A stretch of DNA of 21,592 nucleotides, taken from an uncultured Pelagibacteraceae bacterium (GTDB lineage Bacteria; Pseudomonadota; Alphaproteobacteria; Pelagibacterales; Pelagibacteraceae). The translations under genes and the position numbers were made by a program. Positions within the stretch are counted from its first letter, which is position 1. Each line of letters begins with the position of its first letter. The stretch spans positions 1 to 21,592 of the forward strand of contig CACHBY010000012.1 in NCBI GenBank assembly GCA_902578175.1. Direction: 5' to 3'. The notes under the pieces are model-generated. The model worked only from the letters and a program-made list of their open reading frames with translations, made no database searches and was not told the origin of the DNA. This document shows, in pieces, positions 1 to 7,729 of this stretch.

Positions 1-1
1 T

Positions 2-418
2 CAAAGTGATAGATATGGGTTTAATAATCCAGACAATGAATGGGATAAAAAAGAAATTGAATATCTTTTAGTTGGGGATTCTTTTACTCATGGTGCTTGT
101 GTAAATAGACCAAACGATATTAGCTCTGTTTTAAGAAATCTATCTAATAAATCTGTTTTAAACTTAGGAATGGATGGAAATGGACCTTTAATTCAATATG
201 CCACTTTAAGAGAGTATTTAAGTACAAATGTCAAAAAGGTTTTATGGATTTATTTTGAGGGTAATGATTTAGAAGGCTTAACAATTGAAAAAAGAGATAA
301 TCTTTTAATCAAATATTTAACAGACTTAAAATATAGTCAAAATCTTAAATTAAGACAAAATGAAATTGATATTTTATTATCAAATATTATTAACGAAAGA
401 AGGATTAGTTGGGTCTAA
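2..418 (+). CDS. SGNH/GDSL-hydrolase-like protein, 3' part only, probably truncated
   Basis: The reading frame is open from base 2 to a TAA at 416-418, so the start lies outside the window; 138 residues are visible. Near its start it shows GDSFTHG, the SGNH block I with the nucleophile-type Ser, then LGMDGNGP (block II-like Gly) and YFEGND (block III Asn). The C-terminal block V Asp-x-x-His that completes the catalytic triad is not present before the stop, although family members usually run 150 or more residues past the GND motif. In marine bacteria such proteins often sit in surface-polysaccharide or other accessory clusters; the substrate cannot be told. The last 13 codons overlap the convergent TPR gene, and the C-terminus looks cut off, so this may be a non-functional remnant. 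SGNH family assignment is fairly sure; activity is doubtful. Confidence 0.6.
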   Translation, partial: QSDRYGFNNPDNEWDKKEIEYLLVGDSFTHGACVNRPNDISSVLRNLSNKSVLNLGMDGNGPLIQYATLREYLSTNVKKVLWIYFEGNDLEGLTIEKRDNLLIKYLTDLKYSQNLKLRQNEIDILLSNIINERRISWV

Positions 419-703
419 TTCGATTAATTTTTTTGATATTGACAGTAATTCATTATAATTTTTTGTTTTTTGATAAATGATATAAAGATTTTTTATAGGA
501 TCTATAAAATTTTTGTCTATTTTTATAGCATTCAGAAAACATTTTTCAGCCATTTCATAATTATTTTGTAAAAAGTGTATTGATCCTTTCAAATTAAATA
601 TAATATGACTATTTCTATTGTTTTCATAAGTTTTACAAAGTTTTAAGGCTTTATCTAAATTTCTATCATTTATATTTTCAATTATTTTTTTTAAATTTGA
701 CAT
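380..703 (-). CDS. Short TPR-repeat protein, probably truncated
   Basis: This 107-residue protein consists almost wholly of helical TPR-like repeats. Approximate units are residues 2-32, 33-66 (FNLKGSIHFLQNNYEMAEK pattern with Gly40, Ala52 and a closing Ala59) and 67-100 ending in ELDPTNPSF. It has no signal peptide and no membrane segment. TPRs act as protein-protein scaffolds; in related marine bacteria long TPR arrays are often joined to sulfotransferase or glycosyltransferase domains, which are absent here. The next repeat would normally begin just after DPTNPSFVNN, but the frame stops two codons later, inside the overlap with the convergent SGNH gene. The start ATG is 4 bases after the stop of the upstream dioxygenase gene, so the two are probably cotranscribed. 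Function is unknown; loss of the C-terminal part is inferred. Confidence 0.6.
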   Translation of the reverse strand: MSNLKKIIENINDRNLDKALKLCKTYENNRNSHIIFNLKGSIHFLQNNYEMAEKCFLNAIKIDKNFIDPIKNLYIIYQKTKNYNELLSISKKLIELDPTNPSFVNNI

Positions 704-707
704 TTAG

Positions 708-1532
708 TTAGTAGGCTCCTTTTTTTTCTGAACCGTTGTAAAAGATTTTTTGTAGATATTTATTTTCTCTAATTCTTAAAGATTTACCTTCTTTACTCAT
801 TAATGAACTAGTACGATTAATAACCTCATGATAATGATATTCATCTTTTCCTCTAGCAATTTGAACACTATTTTTTCCTAAAACTTGTTTAACATTAGTT
901 CCTATATAGCTTTGCACTGCAAATCCAATTCTTCTGTCATTACTTTTATTTATCCCAGAGCCGTGAACTATTCTTGGATGGTGTAAAGACATTTGACCTG
1001 CTTTAAGCTCTAAAGGTTTAATCTCATTTTCCGGAACTCCTTCTACTGTTTGACCACGTGTTAATAGGTTTCCCTCATTAAACTTTTGGTTATGATCTTT
1101 TAGTTCTATATGAGATTTAGGCCATATTCTCATACAACCATTTTTGTTATTAGAATCTGTAATTGCTATCCATGCAGTAACCCAATTATGAGGTTCCAAT
1201 CCAATATATTTTGCATCTTGGTGATAACTTACAAATCCCTCTTGTTTAGGATTTTTAATAAACAAAGTAGTACTACAAACCAAAATATTTTTTCCAATAA
1301 TGCTTTCAACAGCATCAAGAATTTTAGAATTATGAACAATGGCATCTAGTTTGGGAGAGATTAAGTGAGCATTATATCTGCCAGATTTATCAATTTCATT
1401 TGGCATTTCTTTTTCTATCAATTCTATTTCTTTCCTTGCATCAAGAGCCTCTTCTTTAGTCAAAATATCTAAAGGAGCAACATATCCCTCTTCATTGTAC
1501 TGTTTAAGTTGATTTGAATTAAGATAAGTCAT
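708..1532 (-). CDS. PhyH-family Fe(II)/2-oxoglutarate dioxygenase
   Basis: This 274-residue protein is a typical phytanoyl-CoA dioxygenase (PhyH) superfamily member in length and motifs. The iron-binding HxD is His104-Gln-Asp106 in SYHQDAKYIG. The core strand WVTAWIAITDSNNKNGCM and the PKSH turn (138-141) follow. The distal His is His190 in IVHGSG, and the 2-oxoglutarate-binding Arg is Arg200 or Arg201 in NDRRIGFAVQ. All ligands are present, so it should be an active hydroxylase that decarboxylates 2-oxoglutarate. The substrate is not evident. It lacks the conserved segment of ectoine hydroxylase EctD around its HxD, so it should not be called ectD despite the nearby Ehu-like importer; PhnY, which hydroxylates 2-aminoethylphosphonate, is another member of this superfamily. 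It starts 19 bases from the divergent MOSC gene and leads into the TPR gene. Confidence 0.85.
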   Translation of the reverse strand: MTYLNSNQLKQYNEEGYVAPLDILTKEEALDARKEIELIEKEMPNEIDKSGRYNAHLISPKLDAIVHNSKILDAVESIIGKNILVCSTTLFIKNPKQEGFVSYHQDAKYIGLEPHNWVTAWIAITDSNNKNGCMRIWPKSHIELKDHNQKFNEGNLLTRGQTVEGVPENEIKPLELKAGQMSLHHPRIVHGSGINKSNDRRIGFAVQSYIGTNVKQVLGKNSVQIARGKDEYHYHEVINRTSSLMSKEGKSLRIRENKYLQKIFYNGSEKKGAY

Positions 1533-1551
1533 ATTATTTTTTAAAGATTAT

Positions 1552-2340
1552 ATGAGTGCAATTATTACTTCAATATATAACTGTCCTGTAAAATCTATTT
1601 CATTTCAAAACATTGATAAATGCAAAATCAATAAAAATATTGGGATAGAGGGGGATAGAGTTTTTGCTTTTTCTCAAAATCTTGATTTAGATCAATCTAA
1701 AGAATTCGAAAAAAATCCTGAAGTAAGAAAAGGAAAATGGAATAAAATTGTAACACTTAAAAACACTCCTGTGTTTAATAAGTATAATTTTTTATATGAG
1801 AATAATAAGTTAACTTTAACAATTAAAGATAAAGAAATTATTACCATTAATGTTAATGACTCTAATGAAAGAGATAATCTTGTAAAAAAATTAATTGAAT
1901 TAGAGAGTTCTTTAAAAAATGATATTAAACTTATGAGAAATGATGAACACCCTTTTTATGATACTTCCATATCTAATAAATCAATGTTTAGAAATTCAAT
2001 TTCTCTTTTAAACATCAATAGCATAAAAGATTTTGAGAATAAAATTGATCAAAAAATTGAAAAATCCATTTTTCGAGGCAATTTATATTTCGATGGAATT
2101 GAAGCTTGGGAAGAAAAAAATTGGATTGGTAAAACTATAAAAATAAATGATGTTCTGTTTAAAGTTGAAAAGAGTATTCCAAGATGTGTTGCTATAAACT
2201 TAAAACCTAAAACAGACGACAATTCTTTTAATTTACTTAAAATTTTAAAAGAAACTTACAATCATTATGATATGGGTGTTTATTTAACACCTGAAAATGA
2301 TGGTGAAATAAATTTATCAGAAAAAATCCTTATAAAATAA
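1552..2340 (+). CDS. MOSC-domain protein (mARC/YcbX-like molybdenum cofactor protein)
   Basis: This 262-residue protein opens with the MOSC N-terminal beta-barrel (ITSIYNCPVKSI, then GIEGDRVFAF at residues 31-40). It continues to the MOSC domain with FRGNLYFDG (174-182), EAWEEKNWIGKTIKI and IPRCVAINLKPKT. Cys212 in the RC motif matches the cysteine that ligates molybdenum in mARC and YcbX proteins. Those enzymes reduce N-hydroxylated compounds such as hydroxylaminopurines with electrons from a partner; no ferredoxin or cytochrome b5 domain is fused here, so a separate donor would be needed. The start is the first ATG after a 19-base gap shared with the divergent dioxygenase gene, leaving no room for separate promoters outside coding DNA. 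Domain assignment is strong; the physiological substrate is unknown. Confidence 0.82.
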   Translation: MSAIITSIYNCPVKSISFQNIDKCKINKNIGIEGDRVFAFSQNLDLDQSKEFEKNPEVRKGKWNKIVTLKNTPVFNKYNFLYENNKLTLTIKDKEIITINVNDSNERDNLVKKLIELESSLKNDIKLMRNDEHPFYDTSISNKSMFRNSISLLNINSIKDFENKIDQKIEKSIFRGNLYFDGIEAWEEKNWIGKTIKINDVLFKVEKSIPRCVAINLKPKTDDNSFNLLKILKETYNHYDMGVYLTPENDGEINLSEKILIK

Positions 2341-2372
2341 ATATTAGACAACTTAAGATTGAATAAAATTAT

Positions 2373-2401
2373 TTGAGTTGGGTGTACACAGCTTCTCTAA
2401 T
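2373..2401 (+). promoter_or_regulatory. Putative sigma70 promoter of the ehu-like operon
   Basis: A -35 box TTGAGT (2373-2378, 4 of 6 matches to consensus) is followed by a 17-base spacer and a -10 box TCTAAT (2396-2401, 5 of 6). The predicted start near 2408 leaves a leader of about 30 bases carrying the ribosome site AAGGGG (2428-2433), six bases before the ehuB ATG. It is the best promoter match seen in the window. No operator or riboswitch fold was recognised in the short leader. Confidence 0.5.
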
Positions 2402-2439
2402 CTGTTTAACTTTAACAAAACATAACTAAGGGGTATATA

Positions 2440-3285
2440 ATGAGAAAAATATATAAGACTTTAACTGTTTTATTTGTTCTTCTGTTTAGTATTTCGACTG
2501 TTAATGCAAAAACATTAACGGAAAGGCTTGCGGACGGTCACAAATTAAGACTAGGTTTTGGTACTGCTGTGCCATGGGCATACGCTGGAGATAATGGTGA
2601 AGCATTAGGTTTCGTAAACATGATAGCTTTAACTGTTTTAGAGGAAATGGGGATTACTGAGCATGAAACAAAAGTTTTTGAATGGTCAGGTCTTATTCCA
2701 GGAATTAATGCTGATAGATCAGACATGATTACTGGAGGTATGTACATTTTAAAAAGCAGATGTGCCAATATTGATTTTTCAGATCCAATTGGAGTATTTG
2801 GTGATGCGATGTTAGTTCCAAAAGGTAATCCTAAAGGAATTAATAATTATGCAGATGTAATTAGAACTGGAGCTAAACTTGTAACAGGAACCGGTTTTAA
2901 TACTGTAGAAGCTGCAAAAAAAGCTGGTGTACCAGATAGCCAAATGCTTTTAGTAGAAGGTGAAGTTGGTATTTTAGCAGCGATGAAAGCTGGAAGAGCA
3001 GATGCTGCTGTACAAACTTTCTTTGGTGCGAAAGAGCATGAGGAAAAAACTGGTGGAGCATTTGAAGTAACTGATCCTAAATTGATGCCTAAAGAAACTG
3101 TAAATGTTGTAGGTATTGGTTTTAGAAAAAGTGATAGTAAGTTCAGAGATGCTTTCAACGTAGCTTTAGCTAAAGTTTTAGCTAACCCTGATAAAATGTT
3201 AGAGAGAGCTGGTAAGTATGGCTATGATAAAGCTCAACTACCGCCACCTGACATGACTACAGAGTGGGCTTGCTCAACTAAATAA
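2440..3285 (+). CDS. ehuB: ABC importer periplasmic solute-binding protein, ectoine/hydroxyectoine (EhuB) type
   Basis: This 281-residue protein begins with a Sec signal peptide: basic MRKIYK, a hydrophobic stretch, and a likely cut after VNA (residue 23). The rest is a family 3 (polar amino acid) binding protein. The stretch SGLIPGIN (83-90), DMITGGMYILKSRC (95-108) and VPKGNPKGINNYADV closely follows the pattern of EhuB, the ectoine-binding protein of Sinorhizobium meliloti. Arg107 is at the position that normally grips the ligand carboxylate in this family. It heads a four-gene importer operon, with a strong ribosome site (AAGGGG) and a hairpin just downstream. Its base composition is visibly less AT-rich than neighbours, as expected for a highly expressed protein. 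The importer family is near certain. The ligand (ectoine or hydroxyectoine versus another zwitterion or amino acid) is inferred from similarity only. Confidence 0.75.
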   Translation: MRKIYKTLTVLFVLLFSISTVNAKTLTERLADGHKLRLGFGTAVPWAYAGDNGEALGFVNMIALTVLEEMGITEHETKVFEWSGLIPGINADRSDMITGGMYILKSRCANIDFSDPIGVFGDAMLVPKGNPKGINNYADVIRTGAKLVTGTGFNTVEAAKKAGVPDSQMLLVEGEVGILAAMKAGRADAAVQTFFGAKEHEEKTGGAFEVTDPKLMPKETVNVVGIGFRKSDSKFRDAFNVALAKVLANPDKMLERAGKYGYDKAQLPPPDMTTEWACSTK

Positions 3286-3304
3286 TTTAAATTATTAAAA
3301 AATT

Positions 3305-3336
3305 AAACCAGGCAACAATTAAGTTGCCTGGTTTTT
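3305..3336 (+). terminator. Perfect 12-bp hairpin between binding-protein and permease genes
   Basis: AAACCAGGCAAC (3305-3316) pairs exactly with GTTGCCTGGTTT (3323-3334) around a six-base AATTAA loop, and the stem runs into a short T tract (3332-3336). It begins 19 bases after the ehuB stop and ends 20 bases before the ehuC start. The position is typical of intra-operon hairpins that partly stop transcription or protect the upstream mRNA from 3' decay, so that the binding protein is made in excess over the permeases. Confidence 0.85.
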
Positions 3337-3344
3337 AAAATCTA

Positions 3345-3349
3345 AAGGA
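3345..3349 (+). promoter_or_regulatory. Ribosome binding site that supports a TTG start
   Basis: AAGGA lies seven bases before TTG at 3357. No in-frame ATG occurs until residue 29, well inside the first membrane segment, so this site fixes the TTG as the start of ehuC. Confidence 0.65.
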
Positions 3350-3356
3350 AAATACT

Positions 3357-4028
3357 TTGACATATTTTGAATTTTTAAACGAACATGGAGTTACACTTTT
3401 ATTGGGAACAGTAACCACAGTAAAAGTTCTTGTTTGTTCTATGATTCTATATGTGATTATTTCTATGATTTTTGGTTTGATGAGACTTTCTAATAATCGA
3501 GCGATACAAGGTATTGCTACAATGTATATAGAATTTTTCAGAGGAACTTCTTTGTTAGTTCAATTATTTTGGGCCTATTATGTATTACCTTTCTTTGGAA
3601 TATCACTTGAGGCTTTTACAGCAGGAGTAGTGGCCCTAGGTTTAAACTTTGGTGCATATGGTGCAGAAATAGTTAGAGCAGGAATACTTGCAGTTCCTAG
3701 AGGGCAATGGGAGGCAGCACATGCCTTAAATTTTACTCCAGCAAAAAGAATTAAAAGAATAATTATTCCACAAATATTTCCAATAATTCTTCCACCTGCT
3801 GCAAATTTAACTGTAGAATTGTTAAAGGCTACCGCATTGGTCGCATTGGTAACAGTTGTGGATTTAACTTTTGAAGCAAAACAAATTAATTCTATTACTT
3901 GGTTATCAGCACAGTGTTTTGGCACAGCATTACTGATTTATTATATTATTGCTAGATTTGCATTAGTTCCATTTTTAAGATGGTTAGAAGTATTAGCTGC
4001 TAGAAAAGTTGGAAAGGAAAGAATTTAA
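3357..4028 (+). CDS. ehuC: ABC importer permease, EhuC type
   Basis: This 223-residue inner-membrane permease belongs to the polar amino acid (HisM/GlnP) class. It has several hydrophobic segments, starting with residues 12-42, and the conserved FFRGTSLLVQLFW (60-72). The cytoplasmic EAA loop that docks on the ATPase is EAAHALNFTPAKRIKRI (119-135), with the usual IIPQIFP after it. The RGTSLLVQ, GAYGAEIVR and ELLKATALVALVT wording matches the EhuC subgroup rather than general glutamate or histidine permeases. The start codon is TTG, set by an AAGGA site seven bases upstream. It is 71 bases from ehuB, with a hairpin in between, and 3 bases from ehuD. It should form a heterodimeric channel with EhuD. 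Confidence 0.8.
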   Translation: MTYFEFLNEHGVTLLLGTVTTVKVLVCSMILYVIISMIFGLMRLSNNRAIQGIATMYIEFFRGTSLLVQLFWAYYVLPFFGISLEAFTAGVVALGLNFGAYGAEIVRAGILAVPRGQWEAAHALNFTPAKRIKRIIIPQIFPIILPPAANLTVELLKATALVALVTVVDLTFEAKQINSITWLSAQCFGTALLIYYIIARFALVPFLRWLEVLAARKVGKERI

Positions 4029-4031
4029 GTT

Positions 4032-4709
4032 ATGCAAATGGGATGGAGATGGGATTTTACATTTGAAATATTGCCACAAATGGCAATAGCAACTTTAAAT
4101 ACTATTCTTGCAGCTGGAGTAGGTTATGCAATCGCTTTAGTTGTTGGATTATTTTTTTTATTAGGTCAAAAAACACCATTTAAAATTGTTAATTGGATAA
4201 ATAGAGAAATAGTAGAATTTATAAGATCAACACCACTTTTAATTCAGTTATTTTTTGTATATTTTGTATTACCACAATTTGGAATTACTTTATCTGCTTG
4301 GGTTTGTGGAATGATAACAATTGGTCTTCATTTTGGAACTTATTTATCTGAAGTTTATAGAGGTGCTTTAGAAGGTGTTCCAAAATCTCAATGGGAGGCA
4401 TGTAGAGCTCTTAACTTTTCAACAATTTATACTTATAGAAGAATAGTTCTCCCACAAGCATTCCCTATAGCTATACCAGGAATGGGAAATTATTTAGTAG
4501 GTATCTTTAAAGATACACCATTACTCTCAACAATAGGAGTTGCAGAATTATTCCACGCAGCAACCGCAGTTGGTGGATATAATTATAGATATTTAGAGCC
4601 TTATACTTTAGTTGGAATTATATTTTTAACTCTTTCAATTCCAGCTGCAATGTGGGTTAGAAAATTAGAAAATGATGTTAATAAAGCACAGGGAAAAATA
4701 AAAAAATAA
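4032..4709 (+). CDS. ehuD: ABC importer permease, EhuD type
   Basis: This is a second permease of 225 residues and the same fold as its upstream neighbour. It shows IRSTPLLIQLFFVYFVLP (64-81), a Gly-rich GTYLSEVYRGALEGVPKSQ segment and the EAA loop EACRALNFSTIYTYRRI (122-138) followed by VLPQAFP. Together with the preceding permease it would form the membrane channel; two different permeases are normal in Ehu, His and Gln-type systems. The ATG is 3 bases after the ehuC stop. A second ATG two codons in (residue 3) could also serve as start. It is 3 bases from the ATPase gene. Family and role are clear; the ligand depends on the binding protein. Confidence 0.8.
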   Translation: MQMGWRWDFTFEILPQMAIATLNTILAAGVGYAIALVVGLFFLLGQKTPFKIVNWINREIVEFIRSTPLLIQLFFVYFVLPQFGITLSAWVCGMITIGLHFGTYLSEVYRGALEGVPKSQWEACRALNFSTIYTYRRIVLPQAFPIAIPGMGNYLVGIFKDTPLLSTIGVAELFHAATAVGGYNYRYLEPYTLVGIIFLTLSIPAAMWVRKLENDVNKAQGKIKK

Positions 4710-4712
4710 ATT

Positions 4713-5501
4713 ATGAAAAATACATCTGATGAAATAATTGTAAAATTTGATCAAGTAACCAAACAATATGGTGATTTAGTAGTTTTAGATAAATTAAATC
4801 TAGATATTAAAAAAAATGAAATGGTTTCAATTATTGGACCTTCAGGATCAGGTAAAACTACAGTTCTGAGAGTTTTAATGACTTTAGAAAAAATAAACGG
4901 TGGTGTAATCAATCTAGACGGTGAGCCCTTAACACATATGAGTGAAAATGGTAATCTTGTTGAGGCAAGTGAAAAGTATTTAAGAGAAAGACGTTCAAAA
5001 ATTGGAATGGTATTTCAGCAATTCAATTTGTTTCCCCACATGACAGCTTTACAAAACTGCATAGAAGCTCCAATTGAAGTTTTAGGGCTTAAAAAAGAGG
5101 AAGCAGAGGAAAGAGCCTTAGAGCTGCTTGAGTTAGTAGGTTTGACAGATAAAAAAGATCAACATCCGAGCAGACTTTCAGGAGGTCAACAACAAAGAGT
5201 TGCTATAGCAAGAGCTCTTGCCATGAGACCTAAAGTTATGCTTTTAGATGAAATAACTTCTGCGCTCGATCCTGAGGTAGTAGGGGAAGTTTTAAATGTT
5301 ATACGTTCATTAAATAAAGAACATAATTTGACTATGATAATGGTCACTCATCAAATGGGTTTTGCTCGTGAGATTTCAGATAGAGTTTGTTTTTTTAACG
5401 AAGGCAAAATATTTGAGGAAGGACCACCAGAAAAATTATTTGGAGATCCTCAAAATGAGAGAACCAAACAATTTCTTCATGCAGTATTAGACTCGCATTA
5501 A
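4713..5501 (+). CDS. ehuA: ABC importer ATP-binding protein, EhuA type
   Basis: This 262-residue ABC ATPase has every motif intact: Walker [10 protein letters not shown] (42-50), Q-loop FQQ (101-103), signature LSGGQ (155-159), Walker B VMLLDE (175-180), D-loop SALD (183-186) and the switch His213. Between Walker A and the Q-loop it carries an insertion, [19 protein letters not shown], of the kind that distinguishes EhuA from shorter GlnQ/HisP proteins. LRVLMTLE and the C-terminal ERTKQFL also fit the EhuA pattern. It energises uptake by the two permeases encoded 3 bases upstream and closes the operon. The next gene is convergent, with only 9 bases between the two stop codons. ABC importer role is certain; Ehu subgroup likely. 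Confidence 0.85.
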   Translation: MKNTSDEIIVKFDQVTKQYGDLVVLDKLNLDIKKNEMVSIIGPSGSGKTTVLRVLMTLEKINGGVINLDGEPLTHMSENGNLVEASEKYLRERRSKIGMVFQQFNLFPHMTALQNCIEAPIEVLGLKKEEAEERALELLELVGLTDKKDQHPSRLSGGQQQRVAIARALAMRPKVMLLDEITSALDPEVVGEVLNVIRSLNKEHNLTMIMVTHQMGFAREISDRVCFFNEGKIFEEGPPEKLFGDPQNERTKQFLHAVLDSH

Positions 5502-5522
5502 TATTTTAGTTTAATATTTTTT
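5500..5522 (+). terminator. Possible weak terminator at the end of the ehu-like operon
   Basis: AATATT (5500-5505) and AATATT (5513-5518) can form a six-pair all-AT stem with a seven-base loop, followed by TTTT (5519-5522). It lies over the stop codons of two convergent genes. An all-AT stem is weak and such matches arise by chance in DNA this AT-rich, so this is tentative. Confidence 0.2.
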
Positions 5523-6824
5523 GAATTCATGATTATCAGTTATAGAATTTTCTTCCAATGTTGCAGGAGTATCTGGGTCTAATTCTAGTCCAGCAGGTGT
5601 AATTGTTGCAGGAATTGGTGTAAATGTTGAGTCTGGGTTTTCAACAGTACCTCTAATTTTCATCCTGTACAAACCAAATCCACCAATAATCCCATGAGCA
5701 ATAATTAAAAAAACAAATAAACCATTTAATCCAAACCATTCCATAAATACAGAACACAAAATAGGTCCACTAATCGCTCCAACACCAAAAATGAATTGCA
5801 AACCTCCTCCGGCTGCTACGAATTTTGATTTAGGAACAAAGTCATTTGTGTGAGCAAGGTTAAGTGAAAACAAAGGAAGACATAAACTTGAATACAATCC
5901 TACAGTAATAAAAAATATAATTTTTCTAAAAGCAAATTCATCCATGTAATAAATATTTTGAATAGGATCATTTGAAGTTATAATTGAAACAAAAGCTAAA
6001 AAGGAACTTCCAAAAGTTGTAATTACGATTACTTTTCTTCTATCGAATGTATCTGAGAAGTAACCTATTGGCCCTTGACCAATCACCCCTGCAATCGTTG
6101 CAATAAACAAAAGTATTGATGTTTCAACTAAAGTAAATTTTGCAAGAGTTGCATAAACAGATATTAAAGAAAAGAATGCTGCATGAATAATACCAGTAAA
6201 GAATGAACTCAATGAACCTAGAGGTGAAATTTTATACAATTCTTTAATACTTATTGTCTCTATTTTTTTAAATTTAGGGGCAGGTCTTTTAGTTAATAAA
6301 ATAGGAACAAGTGCAATAGAAAGTAAGATGGAAACTAAAATAAATGGTTCATAGTCCTCTGGTTTGGCAACATTAAGTAACAACATACCTAAAGCTAATC
6401 CAAAATAGATTACCATCATATAAGCAGATAATAGTTGTCCTCTATTTTTATTAGTTGCTCTATCATTTAACCAGCTTTCTGTAACCACATAACAACTAAC
6501 TAAACTTATACCGGTTATGAACCTGCTAATTGTCCACATGAATGGATTTACATAAACAACCGCAACTAAAGCACTTAAAGATGCAAGCGAAGCGAAGGCA
6601 GCAAATACTCTGATATGACCAACTTTTGAAACAAAATTAGGAGTTGTTCTCGAACCAACAAAATAACCAACATAATATCCAGACATAAAGATACCAGTGG
6701 TAAAGACACTAAAATCTTCAATTACTGATCGAATACCCATAACTTGCATTTGCAAACCATGAGCAATCATCATTACTCCTATCCCAATAAATAGAGCCCA
6801 AGATTTTTTTACTTCTTTTTGCAT
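5511..6824 (-). CDS. MFS transporter, YcaD/UMF2-like
   Basis: This 437-residue major facilitator protein has about twelve hydrophobic segments and a short polar tail. The wording GYYVGYFVGSRTTPNFVSKVGHIRVFAAFASLAS (residues 50-83) and CYVVTESWLNDRATNKNRG (111-129) is characteristic of the YcaD-like group of MFS proteins, common in proteobacteria but without an agreed substrate. A second-half MFS loop appears as GYFSDTFDRRK. The Pro/Thr-rich C-terminal 45 residues are likely cytoplasmic and disordered. It lies 20 bases after the EamA gene on the same strand and is the last gene of the long minus-strand run, so it may be coexpressed with glutathione synthesis. Direction of transport and cargo are unknown. 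Confidence 0.8.
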   Translation of the reverse strand: MQKEVKKSWALFIGIGVMMIAHGLQMQVMGIRSVIEDFSVFTTGIFMSGYYVGYFVGSRTTPNFVSKVGHIRVFAAFASLASLSALVAVVYVNPFMWTISRFITGISLVSCYVVTESWLNDRATNKNRGQLLSAYMMVIYFGLALGMLLLNVAKPEDYEPFILVSILLSIALVPILLTKRPAPKFKKIETISIKELYKISPLGSLSSFFTGIIHAAFFSLISVYATLAKFTLVETSILLFIATIAGVIGQGPIGYFSDTFDRRKVIVITTFGSSFLAFVSIITSNDPIQNIYYMDEFAFRKIIFFITVGLYSSLCLPLFSLNLAHTNDFVPKSKFVAAGGGLQFIFGVGAISGPILCSVFMEWFGLNGLFVFLIIAHGIIGGFGLYRMKIRGTVENPDSTFTPIPATITPAGLELDPDTPATLEENSITDNHEFKKY

Positions 6825-6844
6825 TTTCAGTTTTTAAATTTTGA

Positions 6845-7729
6845 CTATTCTGGCTGCGTAGTTTTGGTTTGTGTTTTTTTTATGGCCAGTAAAGAATGAA
6901 TTGCTATCGTGAGAATGATAATTATACCTCCATATATAGTCTCGTTGGAAGGCTGTTCTTTGATAACCATCCAAACCCATATTGGTCCAAGGATAGTTTC
7001 TAGTAGGAAAAATAGATTAACTTCAGCTGCAGTTATAAATCTTGGTGCTATGGTGACCAAAACAAATGGTATGGCTACACACATCACACACATTAAAGGT
7101 ATATAAAAAAGATCATTTCCCGCTAAAGCAAAGTCTTTAACAAAAAAAAATGCAAATATAGCAACGCATGATTTACCAATTACAGCAGCAGGTACCAAAT
7201 CAGTCGATTTTGCATATCTTGCAATGTTTGCGTTACAGGCTAATCCAAATGCAGTTATTAAACCAAATAAATCCCCATAAAAATTACCAAGACTTAAGGA
7301 GTCGTAGAAAATATAAACACAAGCAACAAAGGTAATTATTATTGCAATCCAAGTTTTATTATCTGGTTTTTCTTTTAAAAAAATAGCTCCCAAAATTGCT
7401 GATAGCATTGGTGCTAGAGCAACCATTAATAAAGTGTTTGCTACATTGGTGTTTTGTATTGAGATAATAAAAGTAATATTACAAATAGAAAAACTAATTA
7501 CATAAAAAATTCCTGGGTAACCAATTTTAAACAATGCTTTTAAGAAATTAGTTTTATAAAAAAAAAGAAGACCAATTAGAACTACTACAAATGGAATTGC
7601 CCCTCTGTAAAAAAGCATTCCCCAAGTATCAATATTTGATAATCTTATTAGTAAAGAGTCTGGAGTTATAAACATAACTCCTATGAAAGCCATTAACGAA
7701 CCTTTTTGTTGATTAGTTAAATTATTCAA
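6845..7729 (-). CDS. EamA/DMT-family transporter
   Basis: This 294-residue protein has ten predicted membrane segments in two EamA halves and the TPDSLLIRLS motif near residues 22-31, typical of drug/metabolite-transporter permeases. Such proteins mostly export amino acids, nucleobases or other small metabolites. The chosen start is TTG at 7729, whose TTGA overlaps the gshB stop by four bases and implies translational coupling. An alternative ATG at residue 13 has AAAGG seven bases upstream and would leave the membrane segments intact, so the true start is open. It lies directly between the glutathione synthase gene and an MFS gene on one strand, which makes a thiol or thiol-adduct cargo conceivable but unproven. 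Confidence 0.8.
   Translation of the reverse strand: MNNLTNQQKGSLMAFIGVMFITPDSLLIRLSNIDTWGMLFYRGAIPFVVVLIGLLFFYKTNFLKALFKIGYPGIFYVISFSICNITFIISIQNTNVANTLLMVALAPMLSAILGAIFLKEKPDNKTWIAIIITFVACVYIFYDSLSLGNFYGDLFGLITAFGLACNANIARYAKSTDLVPAAVIGKSCVAIFAFFFVKDFALAGNDLFYIPLMCVMCVAIPFVLVTIAPRFITAAEVNLFFLLETILGPIWVWMVIKEQPSNETIYGGIIIILTIAIHSLLAIKKTQTKTTQPE

Noticed and set aside
1110..1349. Plus-strand open frame inside the dioxygenase gene
   Set aside because: It is antisense to a gene with intact catalytic motifs, and its translation has no recognisable domain; a shadow frame.
708..1532. Calling the PhyH protein ectoine hydroxylase because an ectoine-type importer is close by
   Set aside because: The segment around its HxD does not follow the strongly conserved EctD pattern, the gene is on the other strand, and no ectABC genes are present.
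2538..3158. Two minus-strand open frames under ehuB
   Set aside because: They mirror the binding-protein coding sequence and look like low-complexity shadow translation, with no start signals or motifs.
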